Part shown: one piece after another, positions 21,159 through 31,477 of the stretch
Layout of the letters: every line of letters begins with the position of its first letter
Numbering within the stretch: position 1 is the first letter of the stretch
Origin: Parcubacteria group bacterium
GTDB taxonomy: Bacteria > Patescibacteria > ABY1 > Buchananbacterales > UBA6539
Assembly (NCBI GenBank): GCA_002687175.1
Contig: NYZP01000020.1
Coordinates: forward strand, 1-31,511
Direction: 5' to 3'
Length of the DNA stretch: 31,511 nt
Program-made: the position numbers and the translations under genes
The notes under the pieces: generated by a model
What the model was told of the DNA's origin: nothing
Seen by the model: the letters and a program-made list of their open reading frames with translations, nothing else
Database searches by the model: none

Positions 21159-22540
21159 ATTAATTTATCCCTAACACGATAAACGTCACCGGCACCCATG
21201 GTGACAATTACCATGCCTGGTTTTACTTTATCTTTTAAATAATCAACGGTTTGGTTTAAATCACCAATATATTCAACATTTTGATGACATTTTTTGGTAG
21301 CTTCCGCTAAATCTTTAGAGGTAACATCCTCGTTCTGTTCTCTAGCAGAAGCAAAAATATCAGCGAAATACACAGCATTGGCATCATTAAAACTTTGACT
21401 AAAGTCATCAAATAAAGCTTTTGTTCTTGAAGCCATGTGAGGCTGAAATACACACCAAACTGTTTTATCAGCATAACGATGACGAATTGCTTTCAAAGTA
21501 GTCTTAATTTCTGTTGGATGATGAGCATAATCATCTATAAATATTATGCCATTATGTTCAGAAACATCAAAGCGCCTCTCTGAACCGTGAAAACTTTCAA
21601 GACTATCTTTAATTTGTTCTAACCTAAGTCCAGCAGCTAAGCTAACAATAATCACCGCTAGAGCATTTAAAACATTGTGCTCACCAAAGAGTTTCAGCTT
21701 AAATTCTTCTAAGTCAACATTTTCTTTACGAACTTTAAAAATAGTCTGATCGTACTCTTGTCTAATATCGTAGGCCTGATACAAATTGTTTTTAGCAAAA
21801 CCGTAAGTAACAACTTTTTTTTCTTCACCTTTAATAATTTTCTGAACGCTTGGCCAGTCACCGCAAGCAACAATTAATTTTTTTGTTTTTTTAACTAACT
21901 CCTGGAAAGGTTTTTCAATGGCCGCTAAATCTTTAAAAATATCAACATGCTCCCACTCTAAGCTAGTGATGATTGTGGTGGTTGGCTCAAGATCTAAAAA
22001 CTTTGGAGCTTTGTCCAACTGACTACGAATATATTCATCACCTTCAACAATAAAATGTTTACCATTTTTCCAAGCTGCATTGTTACCCAAGTCAGGTACA
22101 GATCCAGTGCCAATTAAATAACTGGGGTCAAGCGAACCTTTAGAAAAAACGTGAGCCAACATGGCGGTGGTGGTAGTTTTCCCATGAACACCAGTCACCG
22201 CAATAGTTAATTTCTCCTGGCTTAAAAGCCCCCTCATTTCAGAATCGGTGATAAAAGGAATATTTCTTTTTTTAACTTCTTTAACTTCAATATTATTATC
22301 GTCCCAAGATGTTCCAATAACAACTAAGTCTGGATTAATATCCAAATTACTTGCCAAAAAATTTTCAAAAATTTCAATATCAGCATCAATCAAGATTTTA
22401 TCGGTAATAAATTTCTCGGTAACATCAGAACCTGACACCGACATACCTTTCTCTTTACAAATCACCGCCAACCCAGACATGGCTACACCCTTAATTCCGA
22501 TAAAATAAATTTTTTTAATGTTATTTAGATTAACTGTCAT
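21155..22540 (-). CDS. murC: UDP-N-acetylmuramate--L-alanine ligase MurC
   Basis: ATP-dependent ligase adding L-Ala to UDP-MurNAc. N-terminal Rossmann motif YFIGIKGVAMSGLA (usual GIGGxGMSG), ATP loop VTGVHGKTTTTAM (116-128), EGDEYIRSQ, TSLEWEHVDIFKD, LFGEHNVLNALAVI, the Mur-ligase GSERRFD, and DDYAHHPTEIKTTLKA, which together identify MurC rather than MurD/E/F. 461 residues. It overlaps the upstream patatin-like gene by 11 bp and the downstream murB by 4 bp. Confidence 0.96.
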   Translation of the reverse strand: MTVNLNNIKKIYFIGIKGVAMSGLAVICKEKGMSVSGSDVTEKFITDKILIDADIEIFENFLASNLDINPDLVVIGTSWDDNNIEVKEVKKRNIPFITDSEMRGLLSQEKLTIAVTGVHGKTTTTAMLAHVFSKGSLDPSYLIGTGSVPDLGNNAAWKNGKHFIVEGDEYIRSQLDKAPKFLDLEPTTTIITSLEWEHVDIFKDLAAIEKPFQELVKKTKKLIVACGDWPSVQKIIKGEEKKVVTYGFAKNNLYQAYDIRQEYDQTIFKVRKENVDLEEFKLKLFGEHNVLNALAVIIVSLAAGLRLEQIKDSLESFHGSERRFDVSEHNGIIFIDDYAHHPTEIKTTLKAIRHRYADKTVWCVFQPHMASRTKALFDDFSQSFNDANAVYFADIFASAREQNEDVTSKDLAEATKKCHQNVEYIGDLNQTVDYLKDKVKPGMVIVTMGAGDVYRVRDKLI

Positions 22541-23438
22541 AACCTAAATCTTTTTTAATCTGTGGTAAAGCTTCCAGGGTGGCTTTTCTTCCCTGCTCGA
22601 TGCAATAGGTAACAGAATTAGTGTGCCAACGTTTAACACTGCCAATCCTGGGATGAATCAAAATATTATAAGGATAGGCATGATGATAAAAATTCTTAAC
22701 CTGAAATAAAGATAACTGAATCCCTCGCCAAACTAGTTGAAAAATATTTAAATCATCGTCATCCTTTAGTTGCTTATTTTCTAACTCTTTGCTCTGTTTT
22801 TGCCTGGTAAAATTAGAAAAAAATCTGGCCACTGTTGGTGAGCGAGAATTATAAATAGCAATTGCATAATCCATACCGTTTTGATATAAAATCTTGGAAG
22901 GAATCATGTTAAAATTGCCACCATCCACTAAAACTTGGCCATCTTTTTTTACTGGTACAAAAAGACCAGGTACACTGGTACAGGCTTGAATTGCTTGGCC
23001 AATTTTACCTTCAGCAATATTCACTTCTTTCATACTGACCAAATCAGTTCCAGTGAGAACTAATTTTTTTTGTACATCTTTAAATTCTTTTTCGCCAACA
23101 AATTCTTCAAAAAATTTACGATTTCTTTCACCTTTCAAAAGACCTTGTTTAGGAACTGCTGGTTCAAATATAACATTCCAATAATCTCGCCTGTTACCTT
23201 CAATTAAACGCTTTTTTAATTGTGGCATAGTGCCAACGCAATATGCTCCGGCTACGGCTGAACCAGAGCTACAACCAGACACCATGTCAATTGGAATACC
23301 ATTTTCCTCTAATACCTCAATCACCCCAATGGCTGCTGAGGCTCTAATAAAACCACCGCTAATAGCCAAACCTACTGTTTTTCTAGGTTGCTGAGGATAA
23401 TTTTTAGAATTTAATATTGGTTGATTTTGTTCAGTCAT
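22530..23438 (-). CDS. Patatin-like phospholipase (RssA-like)
   Basis: 302-residue serine hydrolase of the patatin family, without signal peptide or clear membrane segment. The nucleophile elbow GCSSG has Ser57; the Asp of the Ser-Asp dyad is Asp172 in VLVDGGNFNMIP; the oxyanion stretch AISGGFIRASAAIGVIEVL is a variant of the usual GGGxRG. The domain occupies about residues 21-200; the rest (KQSKELENKQLKDDDD onward) is unrecognised. It sits between murG (4-bp ATGA overlap) and murC (11-bp overlap), fully inside the wall operon. It could act on membrane lipids or acylated wall intermediates; that is inference. Confidence 0.88.
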   Translation of the reverse strand: MTEQNQPILNSKNYPQQPRKTVGLAISGGFIRASAAIGVIEVLEENGIPIDMVSGCSSGSAVAGAYCVGTMPQLKKRLIEGNRRDYWNVIFEPAVPKQGLLKGERNRKFFEEFVGEKEFKDVQKKLVLTGTDLVSMKEVNIAEGKIGQAIQACTSVPGLFVPVKKDGQVLVDGGNFNMIPSKILYQNGMDYAIAIYNSRSPTVARFFSNFTRQKQSKELENKQLKDDDDLNIFQLVWRGIQLSLFQVKNFYHHAYPYNILIHPRIGSVKRWHTNSVTYCIEQGRKATLEALPQIKKDLGYDS

Positions 23439-24481
23439 AAAATCATTTTAACAATTTTCTCAGCCGCTCCACCGGGCATAACCTTAGAAATGTTGCGACT
23501 TAAGTTAGAAAGCTCTGCGCTGTCATTTAATAGCTCCTTAACAGTTTGGGTAAAGTCTTTATTATTTAAATTTTTTTGATCTAGCGTTATCACAGCATTA
23601 TTCCTAAAAAATTCATTAGCATTTTCCTGTTGATGGCTATTAGAAATCGGGATAATAATTGATGGCTTTTGCAAAGCAGCAATTTCAGACAGTGTAGACA
23701 TCCCCGCCCGAGAAATAATCAAGTCAGCTGCCGCATAGGCATTCTTTAGCTCTGAAGTTAAAAAAGAAAATTCATGATAACGAGAATGTTGAGCTACTTT
23801 TTTGGTTTTACCTCCAGTCAAATGAATAATCTGACAAAATTCAACAAGTTCCTTCAAGTTATTTAAAATTAAATTATTCAGATTTAAAGCCCCGGTTCCT
23901 CCACCAATAACTAACACCGTTGGAAAGCTGGGATCTAATTTAAAATATTTTATTCCTTGATCTCTGTTCCCACTTAAGATATCTAAACGAACTGGATTAC
24001 CAACCCAATGAACTTTTTTAGTGTTAAAATCTCTTAACGATTGTTTAAATGAGACTGTCACAATACTGGCAAATGGTGCAGACAATTTGTTTGCTAAACC
24101 AGGCCTAATATCTTGCTGATGAATTAAAATCGGCCTGCGCAAAATCCAACCAGCCCAAATAACTGGAACCGCCACAAAACCACCAGCCGAAATTATTGAA
24201 TCTGGCCGGAATTTTAATACAATAAAAATAGCCTGCCAAAAACCAAAAAAAATTAAAATTGGATCAATAAAATTTTTTAAGCTAAAATATCGTCGCAATT
24301 TACCAGAAAAAATTTGTTTGAGTGGAATCTGATAACTAGAAATTAGCTTTTTCTCGGGACCGTTTCTAGTTCCCAGCCACAAAAATTCAGCCTGAGGCTG
24401 ATTTGTCTTAATTTCTTCATAAATGGCTATTAAGGGGCTAACTGATCCGATTGTTCCCCCACCAGAAAATATAATTCTCAT
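23435..24481 (-). CDS. murG: Lipid II-forming GlcNAc transferase MurG
   Basis: Adds GlcNAc to lipid I on the inner membrane face. N-terminal GGGTIGSVSPLIAIYEEI (variant of GGTGGHxxPAxA), IISAGGFVAVPVIWAG, LIHQQDIRPGLANKLSAPFA, then the GT-B C-terminal half with VIGGGTGALNLNNL, AADLIISRAGMSTLSEIAAL and PSIIIPISNSHQQENANEFF. 348 residues, complete. Follows ftsW by 42 bp; its stop TGA overlaps the start of the patatin-like gene. Confidence 0.96.
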   Translation of the reverse strand: MRIIFSGGGTIGSVSPLIAIYEEIKTNQPQAEFLWLGTRNGPEKKLISSYQIPLKQIFSGKLRRYFSLKNFIDPILIFFGFWQAIFIVLKFRPDSIISAGGFVAVPVIWAGWILRRPILIHQQDIRPGLANKLSAPFASIVTVSFKQSLRDFNTKKVHWVGNPVRLDILSGNRDQGIKYFKLDPSFPTVLVIGGGTGALNLNNLILNNLKELVEFCQIIHLTGGKTKKVAQHSRYHEFSFLTSELKNAYAAADLIISRAGMSTLSEIAALQKPSIIIPISNSHQQENANEFFRNNAVITLDQKNLNNKDFTQTVKELLNDSAELSNLSRNISKVMPGGAAEKIVKMIL

Positions 24482-24523
24482 GGCTATAAAATAACAGGTT
24501 TCTGGTTAAAAATCAACCCAAAT

Positions 24524-25678
24524 TTAAGTATTTTGTCGGGAAATATTAACTAAAATTCCGGCAGCGGCTAAGGTCGCTACCATAGCCGTCCCGCCATAAC
24601 TAATAAACGGTAAAGGAATACCAGTTAAAGGCATTAAACCAAGCATCGCACCAATATTAAAAAAAGCTTGAAAAATAAACCAGGCAATTATACCAACCAC
24701 CAAATATTTAGCATAATCATCAGTAGACCTTTGAGCTAACTGTAATCCACGCCAGGCCAAAATTAAAAACAGTACAATCAAAGTAGCGGTGATAATAAAG
24801 CCTAACTCCTCGGCAATAACCGCAAAAATTGAATCACCAACTACTTCAGGTAAATAAGCAAATTTCTGACGAGATTGCCCATAGCCCAAACCAAGCCAAC
24901 CACCAGATCCAATAGCTAAAAAGGCTTGATTAATATGATAACCAATTCCTTGAGGATCAATTTCCGGATGTAGAAAAGTCATTAATCGTGCAGCCCGGTA
25001 TGGTGCCTGTGCCACCAAAATTCCAAATGCCCCAAAGCCAGCCAACACTAACCCAAGAATATGCAGTAGCTTAGCACCAGCAACAAAATATACAGTTAAA
25101 GCGATGGCTGCTACCACCACTAAAGTACCGATATCTGGTTGTAAAATAATAGGTAAAGATATTAACCCTAAAATTAAGGCAAACGGTACTAGACCATTCC
25201 AAAAATCCGAATTCTTTTCTTTATCACGATAAGAAAACCACCCAGCTAAAAATAAAATTAAAAATAGCTTAACAATCTCTGCCGGTTGAACTGAAAAACC
25301 ACCGATGTTAATCCAACTCTGTGCTTGACCATAGGTTGCTCCTAAACCAGGAATAAATACTAAACTTAAAAAAACTAACGCTAAAATAAAAAATAAAACT
25401 GTATATTTCTCAAATCTTTGATAATTGATTTTTGCTAAAATAAAAAATAAAATTAGTCCCGGCAAATAACCATTTAATAACTGATGTTTCAGTAAAAAAT
25501 AAGAATCACCAAAATCACGAAATGATTTAACGGTACTGGCAGATGAGAGCATTACTAAACCAAAAATGGCAATCAAGCCAAGTAGCCCCAATAAAAAATA
25601 GTCTGGCTTATCAAATGATTTGTGAACTTTGAATATTTTTTTAAATTTATTTTTTTTACCAATTTTAAATCTTCTCAT
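24524..25678 (-). CDS. ftsW: FtsW/RodA-type lipid II polymerase
   Basis: SEDS-family membrane glycosyltransferase that polymerises lipid II. 384 residues with about ten hydrophobic segments; FLLGLLGLIAIFGLVMLSSAS opens the first, the catalytic region has QPAEIVKLFLILFLAGW and LLQPDIGT-like LPIILQPDIGTLVVV, then GGWLGLGYGQSRQKFAYLPE, GDSIFAVIAEELGF and the closing PFISYGGTAMVATLAAAGIL. Its partner is probably FtsI (1-1071), which is in the other wall operon. Position between murD and murG argues for FtsW over RodA. Confidence 0.95.
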   Translation of the reverse strand: MRRFKIGKKNKFKKIFKVHKSFDKPDYFLLGLLGLIAIFGLVMLSSASTVKSFRDFGDSYFLLKHQLLNGYLPGLILFFILAKINYQRFEKYTVLFFILALVFLSLVFIPGLGATYGQAQSWINIGGFSVQPAEIVKLFLILFLAGWFSYRDKEKNSDFWNGLVPFALILGLISLPIILQPDIGTLVVVAAIALTVYFVAGAKLLHILGLVLAGFGAFGILVAQAPYRAARLMTFLHPEIDPQGIGYHINQAFLAIGSGGWLGLGYGQSRQKFAYLPEVVGDSIFAVIAEELGFIITATLIVLFLILAWRGLQLAQRSTDDYAKYLVVGIIAWFIFQAFFNIGAMLGLMPLTGIPLPFISYGGTAMVATLAAAGILVNISRQNT

Positions 25679-25685
25679 ATTCTAA

Positions 25686-27095
25686 CTATCTAAATTGACC
25701 GACCGCTTTATTAAATTGATCACCTCGATCAAATTCATTATCAAAAGTGCTAAAGCTGGCACAAGCCGGGGAAAGCAAAACTGTGTCCCCTGTTTGACTG
25801 TAAGTTCGAGCCAAGATTGTAGCTTCAGTCATCTTAGGCACCTTAGTTACTAAATGTTTAAATTTCAGTGATTTGAGTTCCTTTTCCAGTTTATCACTGC
25901 CTTCACCAGAAAATAAAATAACTACTTTACACTTCCGCTTAATCAACTTAGAAAGTTCATTATACTTTTTTGCTGGAATATTTTTATCGGAACCACCAGC
26001 TAGCAAAATAGTTGTCTTACCTTTGAGTTGACTAAGTGCTGCTATGGTAGCATCGGGAATTGTTGATGAGGTATCGTTAATATACTCAACCCCATTAGCT
26101 TTGTTTACTAATTCCATTCTTCCTGGAAGACCAGAAAAATTTGCTATAACTTTTTTTATGATGTTGGCTGGTAAGTTATAAAGACCGGCTATCGCTAATG
26201 CTGCTAAAATATTTTCTAAATTATGCTGCCCTAATAATTTTATGTCTTTTAAATTGAGTTGCTTAACTATTTTACCTTCAAGACGAAACCAAATTGATTT
26301 ACTTTTAATAAAGCTGCCGTTGTGTTTGCTAAAAAATTTTCTGGAGAACCAAAAAGTTTTTGATAATGCTTGACTGCCCATTTTTTTTGTTGCCTGATTA
26401 TCTAAATTGAATATTGAAAAATCATCTTTATTTTGAAATTGATATATTTTCTTTTTGGCTTCAATATAATCCTGCATTGCAGGATAGCGATTCAAGTGAT
26501 CGGGAAATATATTAGTAACCATAGAAATTTGTGGATTTATTTTTTGCTCACCCAAAATTTCCAGTTGCCAGGAAGAAAGCTCCAAAACCACAGTATCATT
26601 TCTTTTTATTCTGTCCAGAATGGCAAGCATTGGTTGCTGAGGTAGTCCGGCTAGCCAAACTTTTGAATTTTGAATTAAGAATTTTGAATTAAGAATTTCA
26701 TAAATTAAGGTTGCTGTCGTTGACTTACCGCGAGTACCGGTTACCCCAATGACTTTTCCCGGGCACAATTTTAAAAACAAACTAGCATCATTTTCAATGA
26801 GTGAACCTGATTTTTTGGCTATTTTTAGATATTTTGATTCCTTAGGAACACCAGGATTTTGAATTACTATGTCAGTTGATTGAAAATCAGAAGCTAAATG
26901 TTTACCTAGAATATATTTAATTTTTAGTCCCCTTAATTGATCTAAAGAAGATTTTAGTTCAGTTTTAGATTTTAAATCAGTCACTGTCACTTGAGCACCA
27001 TGCTTAATTAACCACTTAACAGAAGCGACTCCACCACCGTGGAGCCCTAGTCCCATCACAACAACCTTCTTGTTTGTTACTAAATTTTTTTTCAT
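25686..27095 (-). CDS. murD: UDP-MurNAc-L-Ala--D-Glu ligase MurD
   Basis: Adds D-Glu to UDP-MurNAc-L-Ala. N-terminal domain VVVMGLGLHGGGVASVKWLI (11-30), QNPGVPKES, ATP loop VTGTRGKSTTATL (118-130, Arg and Ser in place of Asn and Thr), LELSSWQLE, NIFPDHLNRY, GQHNLENILAAL, GRMELV and the C-terminal INDTSSTIPDATIAAL. Residues 136-145 (NSKFLIQNSK) are an insert encoded by a 14-bp tandem repeat just after the first ATP-domain helix; the frame stays open. 469 residues. It follows mraY by 27 bp and precedes ftsW by 7 bp. Confidence 0.95.
   Translation of the reverse strand: MKKNLVTNKKVVVMGLGLHGGGVASVKWLIKHGAQVTVTDLKSKTELKSSLDQLRGLKIKYILGKHLASDFQSTDIVIQNPGVPKESKYLKIAKKSGSLIENDASLFLKLCPGKVIGVTGTRGKSTTATLIYEILNSKFLIQNSKVWLAGLPQQPMLAILDRIKRNDTVVLELSSWQLEILGEQKINPQISMVTNIFPDHLNRYPAMQDYIEAKKKIYQFQNKDDFSIFNLDNQATKKMGSQALSKTFWFSRKFFSKHNGSFIKSKSIWFRLEGKIVKQLNLKDIKLLGQHNLENILAALAIAGLYNLPANIIKKVIANFSGLPGRMELVNKANGVEYINDTSSTIPDATIAALSQLKGKTTILLAGGSDKNIPAKKYNELSKLIKRKCKVVILFSGEGSDKLEKELKSLKFKHLVTKVPKMTEATILARTYSQTGDTVLLSPACASFSTFDNEFDRGDQFNKAVGQFR
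26665..26698. repeat. 14-bp tandem repeat inside murD
   Basis: GAATTTTGAATTAA occurs twice in tandem (26665-26678, 26679-26692) plus six bases of a third copy. The minus strand codes for residues about 133-144 of MurD. About 11/14 bases match the repeat unit at 10663. Confidence 0.8.
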
Positions 27096-27122
27096 TCTAG
27101 CTATTTTTGAACTAACTGATAA

Positions 27123-28163
<1,041 letters not shown>

Positions 28164-28167
28164 TTAT

Positions 28168-28530
28168 TTATTGGTTAATAATTGTAATAAAAGCTACAGC
28201 AATTAAAAAAATAAACTGCGATAAAGTACTAGCACCTGACAAAAAATAACTTAAAATTTTCTCCTTAGTATAAACCATACTACCAATTAAAAGATTGATA
28301 AAGAAAAAAATTAGTCCCAGCACTGGCAATAAAAAAAGTTGATATTTGGAGCCTAAAAGATCAATACCAAAATAGATATTATAATGTAATGAAATTAAAT
28401 CAGGAAAACTTTTTACTTGCCAGACTAAAAATATCCACAAAAAAATATTTACCAGTATACTAAAAAGTAGGTTACCCTTAATAACCTTATCATTAAAAAA
28501 TAACTGAATTGTGGTGGGATGGTTATCCAT
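28168..28530 (-). CDS. Small membrane protein leading the wall operon (DUF1648-like)
   Basis: 120 residues with three hydrophobic segments, at about 21-37 (LLFSILVNIFLWIFLVW), 65-84 (QLFLLPVLGLIFFFINLLIG) and 98-116 (ASTLSQFIFLIAVAFITII). LISLHYNIYFGIDLLGS between the first two resembles the DUF1648 pattern of a short polar loop with an HxN. It opens the mraY-murD-ftsW-murG-patatin-murC-murB transcript, 4 bp before mraY, so its expression is tied to lipid II synthesis. Function unknown. Confidence 0.72.
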   Translation of the reverse strand: MDNHPTTIQLFFNDKVIKGNLLFSILVNIFLWIFLVWQVKSFPDLISLHYNIYFGIDLLGSKYQLFLLPVLGLIFFFINLLIGSMVYTKEKILSYFLSGASTLSQFIFLIAVAFITIINQ

Positions 28531-28552
28531 ATCAAAAAGCTAAACTATTTTA

Positions 28553-28581
28553 ATAATAGTTATTTTTGACTGTTTTGTCCA
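28553..28581 (-). promoter_or_regulatory. Promoter of the right-hand wall operon
   Basis: TGGACA (28576-28581) and TATTAT (28553-28558) on the minus strand with a 17-bp spacer, start near 28546. Confidence 0.6.
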
Positions 28582-28608
28582 CTAATACTATTTAAAAAAT
28601 TAATTTTG

Positions 28609-28617
28609 TGTTATAAT
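28609..28617 (+). promoter_or_regulatory. Extended -10 promoter of pilB
   Basis: TGTTATAAT gives an extended -10 (TGn-TATAAT, 28609-28617); the -35 region is poor. The leader ends with AAAGGA just before the pilB ATG. Confidence 0.6.
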
Positions 28618-28648
28618 AATATCACCTAATCGCCTAAAGGAATTCTTT

Positions 28649-30376
28649 ATGCTTAGTGAAAATCAACTAAAAAAAATTCTACTTAAAACAAAAACCTCCG
28701 GTAAAAAAGAAATAAATTTGTACTTAGAAGAGGCAAAAAAAAGAAACCAGACACTTGAGGAATATCTGGTTAGTCAAAAAATTATCGGCGGGGAGCAGCT
28801 CTACAAAGCTGCAGCTCAATACTTTAACTTACCATTTATCAACATTAAAAACGAGACTATCCGTAAGGATATTCTTTTTTTAATCCCCGAACCGATCGCT
28901 ACTACCCATAAAGTCATTGCTTTTGATAAATCTGATTCTGAACTAAAAATTGCTGCTCTAAATCCAGATGATTTACAAATTTTTGAATTTTTAGGTAAAA
29001 AAACTGGCTTAGACATAAAAATTCATCTAACTACCCCGGAGAGCATTAGTGAAGCTCTAAAAAGTTACCATAAAGGATTAAAGGCTGAATTTAAAGAATT
29101 GACAAAGGAACAAGTTGATGAAAAAGCTGATGATGATAATAAACTTAAAGAATTAGCTCATGATATGCCAGTCATTAGAATTGTTGATACCTTGCTTGAA
29201 TATGCCATTTTTGAGAATGCTTCTGACATTCACATTGAACCAAATGAGAAAGGCGTCATAGTTCGTTATAGAATTGATGGAATTTTAAAAAATGTGATGA
29301 CTTTACCAAAATCAGTTCACGCCGGAATTATTGCTAGAGTAAAAATACTTTCTAACTTAAAACTGGACGAACACCGTTTACCTCAAGACGGTCGATTTAA
29401 AATAAGTACAAATGAATACAAAGTTTCTTTTCGAGTTTCGGTAATTCCTGCCTATGATGGTGAAAAAATTGTTATGCGTGCTTTAAACGAACAAACTGGA
29501 ATTATATCTTTAGAACAACTGGGATTTCAAAAGAAACCTTTAGAAAAAATTAAACTTAACATTACGAAACCTCATGGGTTAATTTTAGTTACCGGGCCAA
29601 CTGGTTCTGGTAAAACAACAACTTTATACGCCATCTTAAATCTGTTAAACAAACCTGAGGTAAATATTACAACCATTGAAGATCCAATTGAATACCGCAT
29701 GGTTGGAATCAATCAAAGCCAAGTAAACCCAAAAATTGGTTATACTTTTTCCACTGGTTTAAGGTCTTTTTTACGTCAAGATCCAGACATAATAATGGTC
29801 GGTGAAATTAGAGACAAGGAAACAGCAGAAATTGCTATTCACGCTGCTTTAACTGGTCATTTAGTACTTTCCACTCTCTATACTAATGATGCTCCAACCA
29901 CTCTCCCCCGTTTAAGCGAGATGGGAATACCGGCATTTTTAGTTGCCTCAACCACCAACGTTATTATTGCGCAACGACTTGTTAGAAAAATATGCCAAGA
30001 CTGTATTGAAAGTTATACCTTAACCAAAGAAGAAATTACAAAACTGGAAAAGCAGATTAATCTTGAGGCTACATTACAAACATTAGATACCGAAGGGTTG
30101 ATAACTAAGAAACAAAACAAGGATTCTCTGCTCTTTTATCGAGGAAAAGGCTGCAAAAAATGCGATACCAGCGGTTACAAAGGTAGAATTGGGCTTTATG
30201 AAGTTTTAGAAGTGACTCCAGAGCTAAACGAATTAATACTTAAAGGATCATCGGCTAAAGATATATCACAAAAAGCTAGAGATCAAGGCATGCTTACTGT
30301 TTTAGAAGATGGATTTATCAAGGCCAAAACCGGGATAACCACTATTAAGGAAGTGCTAAGAGTGACTAAAGGTTAA
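28649..30376 (+). CDS. pilB: Type IV pilus assembly ATPase PilB (GspE family)
   Basis: Hexameric ATPase powering pilus extension. Residues 1-150 form a GspE/MshE N-terminal domain (EYLVSQKIIGGEQLYKAAAQ, LPFINIKNETI). The motor has VRYRIDGILKNV, Walker A GPTGSGKTTTLYAIL (316-330), the Asp box TTIEDPIEYR, Walker B DPDIIMVGEIRDKETAE (378-394) and the zinc module CQDC (449, 452) with CKKC (502, 505). Tyr411 in LSTLYTND replaces the His of the usual LSTLHTND box. 575 residues, complete. AAAGGA is placed as ribosome binding site. It is followed 5 bp later by pilC; the module diverges from the wall operon. Confidence 0.96.
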   Translation: MLSENQLKKILLKTKTSGKKEINLYLEEAKKRNQTLEEYLVSQKIIGGEQLYKAAAQYFNLPFINIKNETIRKDILFLIPEPIATTHKVIAFDKSDSELKIAALNPDDLQIFEFLGKKTGLDIKIHLTTPESISEALKSYHKGLKAEFKELTKEQVDEKADDDNKLKELAHDMPVIRIVDTLLEYAIFENASDIHIEPNEKGVIVRYRIDGILKNVMTLPKSVHAGIIARVKILSNLKLDEHRLPQDGRFKISTNEYKVSFRVSVIPAYDGEKIVMRALNEQTGIISLEQLGFQKKPLEKIKLNITKPHGLILVTGPTGSGKTTTLYAILNLLNKPEVNITTIEDPIEYRMVGINQSQVNPKIGYTFSTGLRSFLRQDPDIIMVGEIRDKETAEIAIHAALTGHLVLSTLYTNDAPTTLPRLSEMGIPAFLVASTTNVIIAQRLVRKICQDCIESYTLTKEEITKLEKQINLEATLQTLDTEGLITKKQNKDSLLFYRGKGCKKCDTSGYKGRIGLYEVLEVTPELNELILKGSSAKDISQKARDQGMLTVLEDGFIKAKTGITTIKEVLRVTKG

Positions 30377-30381
30377 ATATA

Positions 30382-31469
30382 ATGGAATTACGTAAAAGTT
30401 CAAAAACAATACTAAACTGGATAACCAAACCAAGAAAAATAAATTTGGCTCAAAGAATATTTTTTGTCCAGCAACTAGGGGTAATGATCAAGGCAGGGAT
30501 TTCTCTCTCAGTTGCTTTAAAAACTTTAGCTAATCAAACCTCCTCTAAAACCTTTAAAATTGTTTTGATAGACCTACAACAAGGGGTAGAAAAGGGAAAT
30601 TTATTATCAAAGGGATTAGAAAAGTATCAAAAAATGTTTGGTGAACTTTTTATTAACATGGTAAAAGCTGGTGAAGCTTCTGGTAAATTAGAAGATGTGT
30701 TGAAACAACTTTTTGTTCAAATGAAGAAAGACCATGAGACTATATCTAAAGTAAAGGGGGCAATGATATATCCAGCAATTGTCATAGTGATGATGATTGG
30801 TATTGGTATATTAGTATTAGTATATGTAATACCTACAATGTCAGGAATTTTTACAGAGATGCAAATAGAGTTGCCCTTAGCAACCAGGGTATTACTAGGA
30901 TCAAGTGCATTTGTGCTTAGCTATGGTATTTATTTAATAATCGGTTTTGCTATTTTAGGAGTTGCAATTAATAGAGTAATAGCCACTCCCAAAGGACGCT
31001 ACACATTTCATAAATTACTTTTAAAACTTCCGGTTGTTGGGGGAATTATTAGAAAAATAAATTTAGCCCGTTTTGCCAGATCAATGAGTTCATTGTTAAA
31101 AACTGACATACCGATTGTCCAATCATTTGAAATTACTTCAAGAATACTGGGGAATGTTTTATATAAAGAAGCCCTAATGCAATCAAAAGAAAAGATTAAA
31201 AAAGGTATTAGCATCCAAGAATCGTTAAATCCTTACATTAATTTATTCCACCAGTAGTTCTTCAAATGATTACTGTTGGTGAGGAAACTGGAGCTTTAGA
31301 TGATATATTAGAAGAGTCGGCCAATTTTTGCGAAGAAGACGTTTCCCAAACAATGGAAAATTTACCAGCTCTGATAGAACCGATTTTAATGGTTATCCTT
31401 GGTACTGGTGTTGGTGGTATGGCCGTAGAGGTAATCATGCCCATGTACGCCTTAAGCGAATCAATATAA
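30382..31469 (+). pseudogene. pilC: PilC-type pilus inner membrane platform protein, split by a frameshift
   Basis: Type II secretion F-domain protein. The first frame (30382-31257, 291 residues) has the QRIFFVQQLGVMIKAGISLS start, GNLLSKGLEKYQKMF, KAGEASGKLEDVLKQL, and membrane segments (AMIYPAIVIVMMIGIGILVL), then ends LNPYINLFHQ-stop. The next frame, open from before 31266 to 31469, reads IPPVVLQMITVGEETGALDD and ends GVGGMAVEVIMPMYALSESI, the normal end of PilC. Adding one base near 31248 (TTCCACC to TTCCCACC) restores LFPPVVLQMI, the family sequence. So a one-base deletion, real or a sequencing/assembly error, breaks an otherwise intact gene of about 362 residues. Confidence 0.9.
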
Positions 31470-31477
31470 ACAACACA

